A program made the translations under genes and the position numbers. Positions 9,401-17,053 of a stretch of 36,642 nt of DNA are shown one piece after another. The notes beneath the pieces are model-generated. The model had not been told where the DNA came from. It worked only from the letters and a program-made list of their open reading frames with translations, and did no database searches. Position 1 is the first letter of the stretch, and every line of letters starts with the position of its first letter. The DNA is from a virus, in the IMG/VR virus record IMGVR_UViG_3300003323_000711, positions 1 to 36,642 of that record; one strand, given 5' to 3'.

Positions 9401-11379
9401 AAGGTGTTCTCGTGACGGGAGTTTACAAATCCGTTTGTATTTACACCGTTTGGCAGGTAGGTGCTCTCTCGGATCTTACGTAGCGTCTTTCCTGCCCCGA
9501 TCTGTACAGGATTATTACCGATAGTATAGTCTATCAGGAATGCTTCAGGAAGATTGGCATTGTTACCCCCATCTTCCACATATCCCTCCGTGCGCAGGTT
9601 CTCCCGTCGCAGCTTAAACTGGGCACTGATGAAATTGGGTTCTATAGATGGTTTGTTAAACAGTACATCAAAGGCATGGGTACGAAAGGTATCTTCTCGC
9701 AGCTCTACTAACTCAAACCGGTTGTTAAAGCTACTGTCACCCTTATGCCATACAGAAGTTCTCCAATTACCACCGGACGTATAGATAGTAGAACTATCAG
9801 TGGGCAGGTCTTTATCAAAATCGTTCACTACCCCATGTAGCAACAGACTTTGGCCATATACGGTCATGTTCCCTACTGTACGTTTAGCATAGCCTATCTC
9901 ATACCCGTTCAGTACACCCTGGTACTTATCTGGGATACGCACGTTTACCGCACGTATGCCCAGTAAGTCCAGTTTGGTTTTTCCAAAGTCGGTTTCCGAA
10001 GGATAGAGATTCTTTCTTACCCAACGAAGGGATGGCATCTTATGGTGTAGTACTGGCTGACTACGTAGGTTAGGACCACCTAAGCTACTTGCATCAAAGT
10101 CTACTGTATCTGGGTACAGTTCAGTGTCATTCTTCCATACTCCGCAGCGGCCGGTCTTTTGTGCAATATCAAAATAGGTAATTGTGTCTTCCACTTTGTA
10201 GCGTGGAACCGGGTTAGTCTCTCCGCCGGCAGTAGCCTCTGTTGAATCCGTCAAATCTCCTGGTACTGGTGTCGGGCCGGCGATTACAAACCACTTCGTA
10301 AAACCTCCTTTGACTTTACGATACCTTATATAGAAGGCATATACCTCTTCATGCATATGCCCTTTTATCTTCCCGCTTACATGCTCAGCTGGTGGTGCCG
10401 TTGCAGTAATCAAATCACTTTTCCACTCTATCTGTACAGTGAGCGCATAAGGCTGCATATCATTAATATCCGGTTCTGTTTCCAGATCACCTATATACAG
10501 ATAATCGTTCAATTGGCCCATTGTGCCAACCTTACTATAGATAGCTGGCTGAACCAGAATAGACTCAACACTTATATCAGTAGTTAAGTTATCACCGGTG
10601 TAAGTGAAGGTGATTGTATCCCCACTGATGGGAATATAATCCTGTAATTCTACCGCTTTCGTTACACCTTGTATTTTTGATATGATAGCAAGGCGCAGCA
10701 TATCATAGTTGGTGTCTGCGTTTTCAATTGTAATGACCAGGGCTTTGTCTGTCAGGTTGCCGCTATTCCCAGGCCTTACAACAGTCACTGTACTTATGGC
10801 TGAGTAAGCAGTGGAAGTACCGTCATTTCGTTCATAGCCCACAGCTACAAAGTATGCACCGGATTCGAGTGATCCTCCTATTGTTTCTTCTGCAGAGATG
10901 TCCGGTACCTGGAAATCAGGGAATAATCTTAAATCGTCAATAGAGCTAAGGGATGGGTTGTCGCAATTCAGGTACTTGGGCCAACCGAATTCCCCACCTC
11001 TCTTATCTGTAAACACAATGGTCATCTCCCCTTTGTAATTACGCTGGCTCTGACCAGTGATGTACCACTCAGTACTGAACCCTAATTTATCCTCCAGTGC
11101 CCAGGTAGCGTCATCTACAATGGGCTCATAGGTTTCTGTAACAGGGTCAAAGTAGCCTATGGCTGAATTAACGTTATCAGTAGAAAAAAGTACAGGCTTA
11201 CTATCAGTCTCTATAACTCCAATATACCGGTATGGTACTACAACCTGCAATTTCTTAAATCCAGGTTCATTAGATACACTTCCCTGGACATCGAATTGAA
11301 TACCATTCTTACCAAATGGGTAGGTTCCTTGTGGCTGTTCTTCAGGCCTGGTATCAATATGCAGTTTGGTTACTTTCAT
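6463..11379 (-). CDS. Tail muzzle / tail stabilisation protein, crAss-like, 1,638 aa
   Basis: This is the largest gene in the window and lies directly after a ring-protein gene, where crAss-like phages encode the muzzle that closes the tail tube. The N-terminal pattern (P-x-G-T-Y-P-F-G-x-N-G near residue 20, then N-E-P-G-F, then Y-R-Y-I-G-V-I) fits that family. Residues to about 1050 are beta-rich. The C-terminal third is modular: a unit N-T-G-M-x(4)N-R-x-R-x-T-N-G-x-L-D-G-Y-x-E occurs at about 1090 and again at about 1435; Cys-rich C-P-D-G-W/S-P-G-Y units lie at about 1155 and 1405; and a PA14-like or lectin-like beta domain (about 1265-1375, with V-F-V-G-V-G-G-D-N-T-F-K-V) lies between. These modules probably face the host surface. 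The gene overlaps its upstream neighbour by 4 bp. Confidence 0.85.
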   Translation of the reverse strand: MKVTKLHIDTRPEEQPQGTYPFGKNGIQFDVQGSVSNEPGFKKLQVVVPYRYIGVIETDSKPVLFSTDNVNSAIGYFDPVTETYEPIVDDATWALEDKLGFSTEWYITGQSQRNYKGEMTIVFTDKRGGEFGWPKYLNCDNPSLSSIDDLRLFPDFQVPDISAEETIGGSLESGAYFVAVGYERNDGTSTAYSAISTVTVVRPGNSGNLTDKALVITIENADTNYDMLRLAIISKIQGVTKAVELQDYIPISGDTITFTYTGDNLTTDISVESILVQPAIYSKVGTMGQLNDYLYIGDLETEPDINDMQPYALTVQIEWKSDLITATAPPAEHVSGKIKGHMHEEVYAFYIRYRKVKGGFTKWFVIAGPTPVPGDLTDSTEATAGGETNPVPRYKVEDTITYFDIAQKTGRCGVWKNDTELYPDTVDFDASSLGGPNLRSQPVLHHKMPSLRWVRKNLYPSETDFGKTKLDLLGIRAVNVRIPDKYQGVLNGYEIGYAKRTVGNMTVYGQSLLLHGVVNDFDKDLPTDSSTIYTSGGNWRTSVWHKGDSSFNNRFELVELREDTFRTHAFDVLFNKPSIEPNFISAQFKLRRENLRTEGYVEDGGNNANLPEAFLIDYTIGNNPVQIGAGKTLRKIRESTYLPNGVNTNGFVNSRHENTFAGKFAGTDWGISYGDSGIRVKGQSFTEAEIGCPSFEETYLINLVAVKSNLYSSFYSQSIVSAGSVQALTSTDYFWGGDTYAVDYTFHTYGRHETNDGWGNGIAGKKAIRRFVCESASNVALRYEIPGNPYSKWYPKEPVALNTENNSTYIITFDRSQDPNQFGYDKSLNSLNDFVSSIIYSPFREELTVFPYRIHRGGRNTRIGRPRSWRTFQPLDFYEMQKNMGRISHLEGMDDRLIIHMENAMFLTQDKTKLESDVLAITLGSGDIFQFEPQEAMSAKLGYAGTRHDLACIRTPIGYVFVDAQLGEMYLYKGSLNSMNATINTFLREYLKVKEKNVFMGNGLTIGWDQKYKRILLTAKNRILSTGTVVKTFQDIPGFWDSLEIGDIVYYQNRYVEYMGINNPEESGYDCPPDPPVDVITWDKIDPFCVQVDGKNTGMRAWANRARRTNGTLDGYVEPNSPNVGQGPYFPPEVNTGLCPLPPDVITWVGTDPECEVYTGPTCSPGYTLSPDGTYCYKEETMPPDIISSGFCIAESNLSPEYSQNGTKLWLTDNYNSTLTDANWILLTSNYWRGNPAGSGETVNGGNPPGGATPDPGSPASPMNREGVWVDTNCDGLKDGLTAGQILQFTTRIDSPTAKTVFVGVGGDNTFKVSLNGVTIVDRDSSFGTSNFSIWYAFPVNLVAGPNFINFQAIGDGSVNDAAAITIMDNTTEEIQAATQDSDLTFLFRTSTYVGETIDIATCPDGWVLDTSGGSGNYVCRRVLTEEPVGGDGANTGMKTFNNRCRLTNGELDGYCEENTETGGLGPYIEPVEDLVACPTEDPDPPGPIAITATVEKFCSDVNCTEQGSVSLKFVFASPTPANLEIWAGQIYRIWNGTKFAVGYELFTPLPPGVTAASFTPSESPYVVNIPAGVTTYTVPAVMFQRDPNPTLGTPFGWTCHNCQKPITDLYFKLSEPDSGYILNVTSVTPDITVHNVT

Positions 11380-12218
11380 ATAAATCCTGTAATGTCGCCG
11401 TAAAATTGTTCGGGTTCATGGGTTGTGTAGAAGCTTTCGAAATAGTTAGCGGGGGGTATAAACCGGGTGTGTGCATTTACCTTCATTTCCATCTGATCCA
11501 CAGATGGGTAAGTTATCTGTCCGATAGCCCTGGCTGCATGTAGGTCAAACTTACGATCACAATAATCAAAGGAGAATACCGGGTCTTCCCAGCCTGCGCC
11601 GATCATACATCCTCTGCAGTACCAGTATATCGCTTCCTTATAGTTTTCGTTATCTGGTATCAATGGAAGCCCGTTATCATCCAGCGGTATTGTACTATAG
11701 TGTACCCTTACACAACCATCTGCAAAAGAGGTTTGTATATAACCACCTATACTGGTACTGTACCACTGTTCACAGGCCGGTAGGCAGTTATACTGGTCTA
11801 CAGAGATACAGTAAGGCAATTTGATAGCTGTACTATCGTAGATTAAGCCACCCTCATCTGGTACCTCTCTGGCATAGGGTATAGTTAGAAATGGAGTAAC
11901 ACCGGGTAGTTTTGCACCAGTACCAGGAAGAGTGCGCTGCTTAGGGGCGTTGAAGGTACGGGTACCGGTATTGTACTTCAGTCGGTGGCCGTTCCATTCA
12001 ACACCTTGTATAGTGATTAGCCCACAAGGTAACTTACCAACATGGAAGTTAATGTCTACATCTTGCCAGGCTGGCTGCAGGCTAACTTTTGTTTGCATCA
12101 GACCCATGGCCTCCGGGATCCATTCCTCCATATCAACAAGGAAGCCGGTATCCTGTACCCTGGTTTTGCGTACTATACGGCCCACCACCTCACTTATGCT
12201 GGTACTGGTGTGTATCAT
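11376..12218 (-). CDS. crAss-like tail ring protein, 280 aa
   Basis: The motif I-P-L-D-D-N-G-L-P-L-I-P-D-N-E-N-Y-x-E-A-I-Y-W-Y (about residues 185-210) matches the I-P-T-D-x-x-G-x-P-L-I-P-D signature I associate with ring proteins of crAss-like tails. The N-terminus contains a helical segment (about 25-45) and the centre is beta-rich with several cysteines. It lies immediately upstream of the muzzle gene, where ring protein genes are found in phicrAss001. Overlaps of 1 bp upstream and 4 bp downstream show a translationally coupled block. Identification rests on this motif and gene order. Confidence 0.75.
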   Translation of the reverse strand: MIHTSTSISEVVGRIVRKTRVQDTGFLVDMEEWIPEAMGLMQTKVSLQPAWQDVDINFHVGKLPCGLITIQGVEWNGHRLKYNTGTRTFNAPKQRTLPGTGAKLPGVTPFLTIPYAREVPDEGGLIYDSTAIKLPYCISVDQYNCLPACEQWYSTSIGGYIQTSFADGCVRVHYSTIPLDDNGLPLIPDNENYKEAIYWYCRGCMIGAGWEDPVFSFDYCDRKFDLHAARAIGQITYPSVDQMEMKVNAHTRFIPPANYFESFYTTHEPEQFYGDITGFI

Positions 12219-12901
12219 TAGCTTACGTTTTTCTCATTATCTTTTGAGTAGTCTTTAATCGGACAATACAGATACCTGTATTTTAACAAGGGGTTACTTG
12301 TTAGTGCCTCTGAGAACTCGTGCTTAAATCCGGTTGTAGCACCAGAGTTACGATTGGACGGCTCAAACTCATACACTGTTTCATTACGCATTCCTGGTTT
12401 ATACCAACCTATTCTACACCAGTCATCACCGGTGAAATAAATCAGTTTCGCATACTTGTTCTTACCGGCAACAGGATCGAATATCTTAGGCTGTAACCTG
12501 GTCTTAGACCAGTTTACCAGGCGTTGGGAAGAGGATCGGAAATCCCGTTCTACCCTCTTGGCACATATCTTACCACAACGGTTGATAGAAACGGCTTCTC
12601 CATTAACGATTGCAGTCTTGGCCTTATCGAAGAAGCACTCCACAATCTTTCTGAACTTTGTGTAACTATAGATCTCTACGATCTTGGAAGTCTGTATGGG
12701 CCTGGGCACCTGCACACGTTTACCATCAACTATTTCATGCCCGTATACAGTATCTATGTAATTGAGCTTATGGTATATATAGAAGTTGTGAATCTTGTTG
12801 TGATACTTGCCCCAATATTCCGGGTTATCGGCAAGTATCTTTGCAGCATATGCTTCCCATATATGCTTTACCAAATGTGTCTTAATGCCTTCTTGTTTCA
12901 T
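12218..12901 (-). CDS. Putative phage structural/neck protein, 227 aa
   Basis: The sequence has a recurring phage pattern: a helical N-terminus, a middle segment C-G-K-I-C-A-K-R-V-E-R-D-F (about 110-122), V-N-W-S-K-T (about 130), and an aromatic C-terminal half (D-D-W-C-R-I-G-W-Y-K, about 165-175, then V-Y-E-F-E-P). Proteins with this layout are frequent in phages of Bacteroidota in the same place, between ring proteins, but I know no proven function. The start codon overlaps the preceding stop by 4 bp and its stop shares one base with the next start. I am confident that the gene is real and not of its exact role. Confidence 0.7.
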   Translation of the reverse strand: MKQEGIKTHLVKHIWEAYAAKILADNPEYWGKYHNKIHNFYIYHKLNYIDTVYGHEIVDGKRVQVPRPIQTSKIVEIYSYTKFRKIVECFFDKAKTAIVNGEAVSINRCGKICAKRVERDFRSSSQRLVNWSKTRLQPKIFDPVAGKNKYAKLIYFTGDDWCRIGWYKPGMRNETVYEFEPSNRNSGATTGFKHEFSEALTSNPLLKYRYLYCPIKDYSKDNEKNVS

Positions 12902-13575
12902 GCCTCTTGCTTGTTTTTAGGTGATGCCAGATTGACTTCAATCTCCTGCCCGTTTGGAACATTGATACGGTTGTAATCCACTGTCAGCATATACTGGGTG
13001 ATCATTTGTGCCAAATCCCCTGTTACAGGGTATGGATCATTCCACCAGTCGCAGCCGTGGCCGGCATACTTGCAATTCAATTGCATTACTTCTGTAGGAC
13101 GGTCAAATACTCCATCCACCCGTATCATAGGCAGTTTTCTATTCTGCCTTACCTCTATGTAACCATTAGTATATTCATAGAAATAACTGTTTCTGGAATA
13201 CTTACCAGAAGAGAGACTTTCTACAGTACCAGGAGATGATAGACGAAACGGGTTGAGCCCGTCAATACTGCCTACATAATCAAAAGTGATGCTTCCACTT
13301 CTGAGTGGTGTAGGTATGACATACTTGGATCTGGCTACATTACACAATGGAATAGAAACATTACATGCCACTGCAGCTGCTTCTTCCATGGGTACAAATA
13401 ACGTCTGCCGGTATATGGCCCGTTGACTGGGGTGCTTTTCCAAAGATCTGCCAAGTAAAGTTGATCTCCAGTTATCCACTACCTCGCCTAACATTCGCTT
13501 GAACGGCTCATCGAATTCCCGGTCAAGATGACTGGCGATGATGGTCGTTATACTGTTCAGAGAAGGCTGTTGCAT
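12898..13575 (-). CDS. Putative ring/neck protein, 225 aa
   Basis: This is the first gene after the strong terminator at 13603-13634, so it probably heads a separate tail transcript. Residues 1-60 are helical; the middle and C-terminus are beta-rich with a C-x(6)-C-D-W-W cluster around residue 170. Its position between the decoration-like protein and further ring proteins matches the tail-ring gene cluster of crAss-like phages. The sequence TTATCCACATG places a perfect DnaA-box-like word across the start codon, which may be chance. A TATCTTTA word 20-30 bp upstream resembles the Bacteroidota -7 box (7 of 8). Confidence 0.65.
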   Translation of the reverse strand: MQQPSLNSITTIIASHLDREFDEPFKRMLGEVVDNWRSTLLGRSLEKHPSQRAIYRQTLFVPMEEAAAVACNVSIPLCNVARSKYVIPTPLRSGSITFDYVGSIDGLNPFRLSSPGTVESLSSGKYSRNSYFYEYTNGYIEVRQNRKLPMIRVDGVFDRPTEVMQLNCKYAGHGCDWWNDPYPVTGDLAQMITQYMLTVDYNRINVPNGQEIEVNLASPKNKQEA

Positions 13576-13602
13576 GTGGATAAACTGTTTGATTTAAAGA
13601 TA

Positions 13603-13634
13603 AATAAAAAATCCCCCGGGAGTACCGGGGGACC
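13603..13634 (-). terminator. Strong rho-independent terminator, minus strand
   Basis: A 7-bp GC stem (CCCCCGG at 13613-13619, CCGGGGG at 13625-13631) with the 5-base loop GAGTA is followed on the minus strand by a T run (ATTTTTTATTTAT). It lies 27 bp after the stop of the 424-residue gene and before the 225-residue gene, dividing the virion operon into a head part and a tail part. Confidence 0.9.
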
Positions 13635-13660
13635 GTGGCATGAAAGGAAGATGTGCGCTA

Positions 13661-14935
13661 TTATAACCCAATAATAGAGGCACGGCTGGCAGTTGGCAAG
13701 GCAATGATTGTGTATAGTGGTTGTGCGTAATTTCGTGTAGCTCCCTGTTCGGTCCTGGTACTCTTTATAATCACGTAACCGTATTGGATAGCAGCGTCCA
13801 CGTTGGTGGCTGGCTCACCGAATTCGGCAGGTGTAGTACCTTCCTGGGTGTACAGCGTAAGTCCCTGCTGAACCTTGAAGTAGTTTTCAAAGTCCTTCAC
13901 ATCGGCGTAAGTACCGATAGGTGCGATAGCCTTCTGAGTATGCGTCAGCACAATAGCACTGGCGTCGGCTGTCTGGCTCGGGGAGGTTTCAATATAAGCA
14001 CTGATCTTCAGTGTACGTGTAGAATCAGTACCAGTAACAGTAAGTGTGGTACCGGAACCTGACGCAGAGAAGATCTTGTCCAGGGTCTCGGCATTAATGT
14101 CTGCAGCCAGGGCAGTTACTGCTGCTGTTACGTTAGTTGTAACGGTCTCCTGGTACTGCCAGGAGGGATAAGGTAATGTCGTCGAGCTGGTGTCGATGAT
14201 CATTACATGCAGTATCTGGGTCACAGCTATTGTCCCACCAAAGGCGGCAGTCCAAACATCCCCCTGGCCGGCAGTATAGGCAATCGACTTTTTATCGGTA
14301 GCGGGAACAGGTACTGGAATTGGCGTAGTGATCTTGACAATTCCGTCAGCTTGCTTCCAGGCAAAGAAATACTTGCGGCCTACGTTGACTGGTAAAGTGG
14401 TAGAACCAAAGGCAACAGCGCCTTTAGTATCTTCCCAGTAAGCTGCCAGCGCACCTGCTGCGGCGTTGTCAACAAAGTCTTCCAGGGTAGTCTGGAATCC
14501 TACTACTGGGTTAACACCACCGGCAAAATTAGCCGTTACAATGGAGGAGAAGGTATTGCCGGTTTCTGAACCTGTAACAGTAACCCCGTTAAAGGACGTG
14601 CCAACAGGGCCGGTTAGCGTAAAGGTAGCGGAGGTGGTACCGGATGAAGCGGCTGTAAAACCTTGTGTATTGGCGTCTAGCATAGCCTCAATAGCAGCCA
14701 CGGCCAAGGCAGCAGTACTTTCCGCTGCAGTTACAGTAAAGGTATAAATGTAGCCTCCAATATTGAAAGTAATACTATCTCCAACTGTAGGAGATGCGGC
14801 AATTGTAACAGTATTCACTGAGGTGGCCGCTGTGCCGGCAGACGGACTATTACTAGTATCTACAGACTTTGCTATGATAATTTCAGCAGGCTTACCAATG
14901 GTGCCTTTGAAGAATCTATTTCTGATCCTGGTCAT
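13661..14935 (-). CDS. Putative capsid decoration / head-fibre-like protein, 424 aa
   Basis: The sequence is very rich in Thr, Ala, Ser and Val and low in charge. Two related beta modules can be seen: one at about 45-140 (V-G-D-S-I-T-F-N-I-G-G-Y-I-Y-T-F-T-V-T, then A-A-I-E-A-M-L, then a T-G-P/T-G-S region), and a second at about 225-320 (Y-Q-E-T-V-T-T-N, A-L-A-A-D-I-N-A, G-S-G-T-T-L-T-V-T-G-T). This strand-helix-strand pattern is widespread in phage decoration, tube and sheath subunits. Position after the capsid genes and before the terminator favours an outer capsid (auxiliary) protein. A tail-tube role is the alternative, less likely because crAss-like phages have short tails. Confidence 0.6.
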   Translation of the reverse strand: MTRIRNRFFKGTIGKPAEIIIAKSVDTSNSPSAGTAATSVNTVTIAASPTVGDSITFNIGGYIYTFTVTAAESTAALAVAAIEAMLDANTQGFTAASSGTTSATFTLTGPVGTSFNGVTVTGSETGNTFSSIVTANFAGGVNPVVGFQTTLEDFVDNAAAGALAAYWEDTKGAVAFGSTTLPVNVGRKYFFAWKQADGIVKITTPIPVPVPATDKKSIAYTAGQGDVWTAAFGGTIAVTQILHVMIIDTSSTTLPYPSWQYQETVTTNVTAAVTALAADINAETLDKIFSASGSGTTLTVTGTDSTRTLKISAYIETSPSQTADASAIVLTHTQKAIAPIGTYADVKDFENYFKVQQGLTLYTQEGTTPAEFGEPATNVDAAIQYGYVIIKSTRTEQGATRNYAQPLYTIIALPTASRASIIGL

Positions 14936-14953
14936 GGTAGTAAGTTTTAGGAA

Positions 14954-16000
14954 TTATAGAACTACTCTGGTATTGTTGTCGTTTTCAGCTAACTGTTGTC
15001 CCGGTACATTTTCAAGCCGGCCCTTCAGGTACTCAACAGCTAGATCGCATATTTGCTGGTGAAAACTCTCAGGCAGTTCGCTATCTGTTCCCAAACTTAG
15101 ACTAATGGGAAGTGCTTTCCTAATATAGGTAATACCAACCTTGTTTACTGTGAAGCTACTGTCGTAATATACGTATAGGGTATTACCTTTTAATTCACTG
15201 ATCGGAGAATAGTGAGAGGTTTTATAGAATTGAGTTGTGTTAACGGTTGGAATTTTATTTGATGGCAATAGCCGATTTTCTACATAGACACCCTGGTTCG
15301 TATGCCGTTGCAATGACCAGGTATACTTCTCGCTTACTGAAGTAGTAGTACCATCAACTGTTAATTCTGGATTAACGGTAGTACCACCGGGAACAACAAT
15401 GAGATAATGTTTAGGTTTAAACACATCATCAAGTTGTTCCCAGTAATAGCTGCCGATTGAGGTTATCCAGGGTATGATAAAGGATATGTCTTCTTTTCTT
15501 TTATAACCAGTATAGGTGTTACCATAAGGTAGATCATCTGGTATAGTTACTGTTTTCTCACCAAGGTTTACGGCTATCGTTTCGTAAAAAGGAGAAGTTC
15601 CCTTATCGGACGTAGTTTGCCTTAGTGTGTATACGTCTAAGCTTACAGCTTCCACCTTAGCTTCAACACCTGTACAAAGGGCTGTAGAATAGGACCAGTT
15701 GGTAAGCAGGTAGTTATAATCAGATGGCAGGAAACATTTATATCGGCTCTTACTGGGATCGATATATGGCACCAGCTCACTACCGGTAACGATAAGGTTT
15801 CTCAGTACATCTGTTCCTAACTGGTCTATTTCAAATCCGCCACTACCGTCTTTTTTGGGACGAATGCAACTCTGAATAAACCTGTTCTGCATCTTGTTGA
15901 GTACCCAGTCCTTTTCCTCAGGCTGGTATTTCCTGGTTCTGTGGGCCGCAACCTGCTGCAGGCTCTGGTCTAGTTCAATATGCATTTCCCGGACGGTCAT
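14954..16000 (-). CDS. Putative head-tail connector/ring protein, 348 aa
   Basis: The N-terminal signature (I-E-L-D-Q-S-L-Q ... P-E-E-K-D-W-V-L-N-K-M-Q-N-R-F-I, residues 8-42) is one I recognise from neck or ring proteins in crAss-like and related Bacteroidota phages. An F-L-P-S-D-Y-N-Y-L-L segment near residue 90 fits the same family. The C-terminus is beta-rich. It overlaps the preceding gene as ATGA and is followed 18 bp later by the decoration-like gene, so it is within the head/neck part of the operon. The exact ring is not assigned. Confidence 0.65.
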   Translation of the reverse strand: MTVREMHIELDQSLQQVAAHRTRKYQPEEKDWVLNKMQNRFIQSCIRPKKDGSGGFEIDQLGTDVLRNLIVTGSELVPYIDPSKSRYKCFLPSDYNYLLTNWSYSTALCTGVEAKVEAVSLDVYTLRQTTSDKGTSPFYETIAVNLGEKTVTIPDDLPYGNTYTGYKRKEDISFIIPWITSIGSYYWEQLDDVFKPKHYLIVVPGGTTVNPELTVDGTTTSVSEKYTWSLQRHTNQGVYVENRLLPSNKIPTVNTTQFYKTSHYSPISELKGNTLYVYYDSSFTVNKVGITYIRKALPISLSLGTDSELPESFHQQICDLAVEYLKGRLENVPGQQLAENDNNTRVVL

Positions 16001-16938
16001 TGTCTTGCTTGTTGAGCTGGTGTAAGTTGAGTTACTTTCTTCTTAGGTACAATAGGCTTTTTCAGTGCTTCCTGCAGAAGTGCCTTCAATAGCGTTATCT
16101 GGTCGGAGTTCTCTTCGTCCTTAAAGAAAGCAATTGTCTCTTCTAAAGAGTTACCAATGATAGCTTTTGTCTCTGCATCAGTATATTTACTGCCTATAAC
16201 TTTAAGCACACTGGTATTGACCATGCTTTTAATCCAGGCCCGGATCTCCAGATCTCCTTCATTTTTTACCTCGATGAACCTGGCGGAATTGGCCTCGGCC
16301 TGCTGGCGTAAAGCTTCCAATCGTAATCCGTCGTCTGAGAACTCCCGGGGATCGATACCCAACAAAGTAAGCATCATATCTACCTTGGTAGCATTCTGCT
16401 TCATTTCCAGGTAGATCTGCATGGCGGCATCCTTTTCGTCATTTTTCTTTGAGTTCTTGGCCTGTACGTTCTTGGGATCAAATACATAGAACTCTTTCAT
16501 CGAATTACCATTAGCCAGTTCTTTGGACATGGCCACAAACGGGTGTCCTATTGCATGTCTATAACGGAGATATTCCATTATTTTAATGGGGCGATTCCTA
16601 TTAGAAACCGGGTTTTCATTGTTGTCTTTGAGCCCTATTTCCAATGATACACCTAAGTCGAAAGGTACTTCCGTATCAATATCCTGGTAGAACTCGGAAA
16701 CTTTCTTTCTGAACTCACGATCCTCTTTTGGTACATCAAGCACCAACGGAAGCAGGATATCTTCTTCCTCGAAAGACAGGCCGCTACCGATCCGGATTGA
16801 ATTCTTCTCGTAGTACGATCCTATACTCTTCTTGGCCATGGAAAACATTTCTTCTACATCTTTTCCTTGTGCACGGGATAGTGTAGATCCGGCCCGAAAA
16901 ATTGTAACTACGTGGCTGTTAGGATGTTTCTCATTCAT
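15997..16938 (-). CDS. Hypothetical virion protein downstream of the capsid gene, 313 aa
   Basis: The open frame extends back to a GTG at 17031, but I place the start at ATG 16938 (M-N-E-K-H-P-N-S). The upstream 93 bp contain two hairpins and encode an odd basic, Trp/Arg-rich stretch that looks non-coding. The protein is hydrophilic and helical in its second half, with a Lys/Pro-rich tail (about 295-313, K-K-P-I-V-P-K-K-K-V). No enzyme motif is seen. Placement directly after the capsid gene and ATGA coupling to the connector-like gene suggest a head-associated protein. Function unknown. Confidence 0.7.
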   Translation of the reverse strand: MNEKHPNSHVVTIFRAGSTLSRAQGKDVEEMFSMAKKSIGSYYEKNSIRIGSGLSFEEEDILLPLVLDVPKEDREFRKKVSEFYQDIDTEVPFDLGVSLEIGLKDNNENPVSNRNRPIKIMEYLRYRHAIGHPFVAMSKELANGNSMKEFYVFDPKNVQAKNSKKNDEKDAAMQIYLEMKQNATKVDMMLTLLGIDPREFSDDGLRLEALRQQAEANSARFIEVKNEGDLEIRAWIKSMVNTSVLKVIGSKYTDAETKAIIGNSLEETIAFFKDEENSDQITLLKALLQEALKKPIVPKKKVTQLTPAQQARQ

Positions 16939-16985
16939 GTGTTTACTGTTTAGTGTTATAGTATACCGTTCAGGTTTTCTTAAAG

Positions 16986-17053
16986 GAAAGCTCCGGCACC
17001 AGGGCCAGAGCTTCCTGATTGTAAGAAACACCTAAACAGCAAGTTTCTTACAA
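16986..17053 (-). terminator. Two stacked hairpins after the capsid gene (terminator or processing site)
   Basis: On the minus strand the capsid stop codon lies inside the first hairpin: an 11-bp perfect inverted repeat, TTGTAAGAAAC / GTTTCTTACAA (arms 17043-17053 and 17019-17029, 13-base loop). A second stem (GAAGCTC / GAGCTTTC region, 16986-17014) with a GG/CC extension follows and is trailed by a short T stretch. Together they could end or stabilise the capsid transcript. The U tract is weak, so partial read-through is likely. Confidence 0.6.

Noticed and set aside
13575-13583. Perfect DnaA box TTATCCACA at the start of the 225-residue gene
   Set aside because: It is a single site across a start codon without the long flanks shared by the other copies; probably chance.
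13661-14935. Contractile tail sheath protein
   Set aside because: No tube, baseplate or long-tail genes accompany it, and the surrounding genes indicate a short tail.
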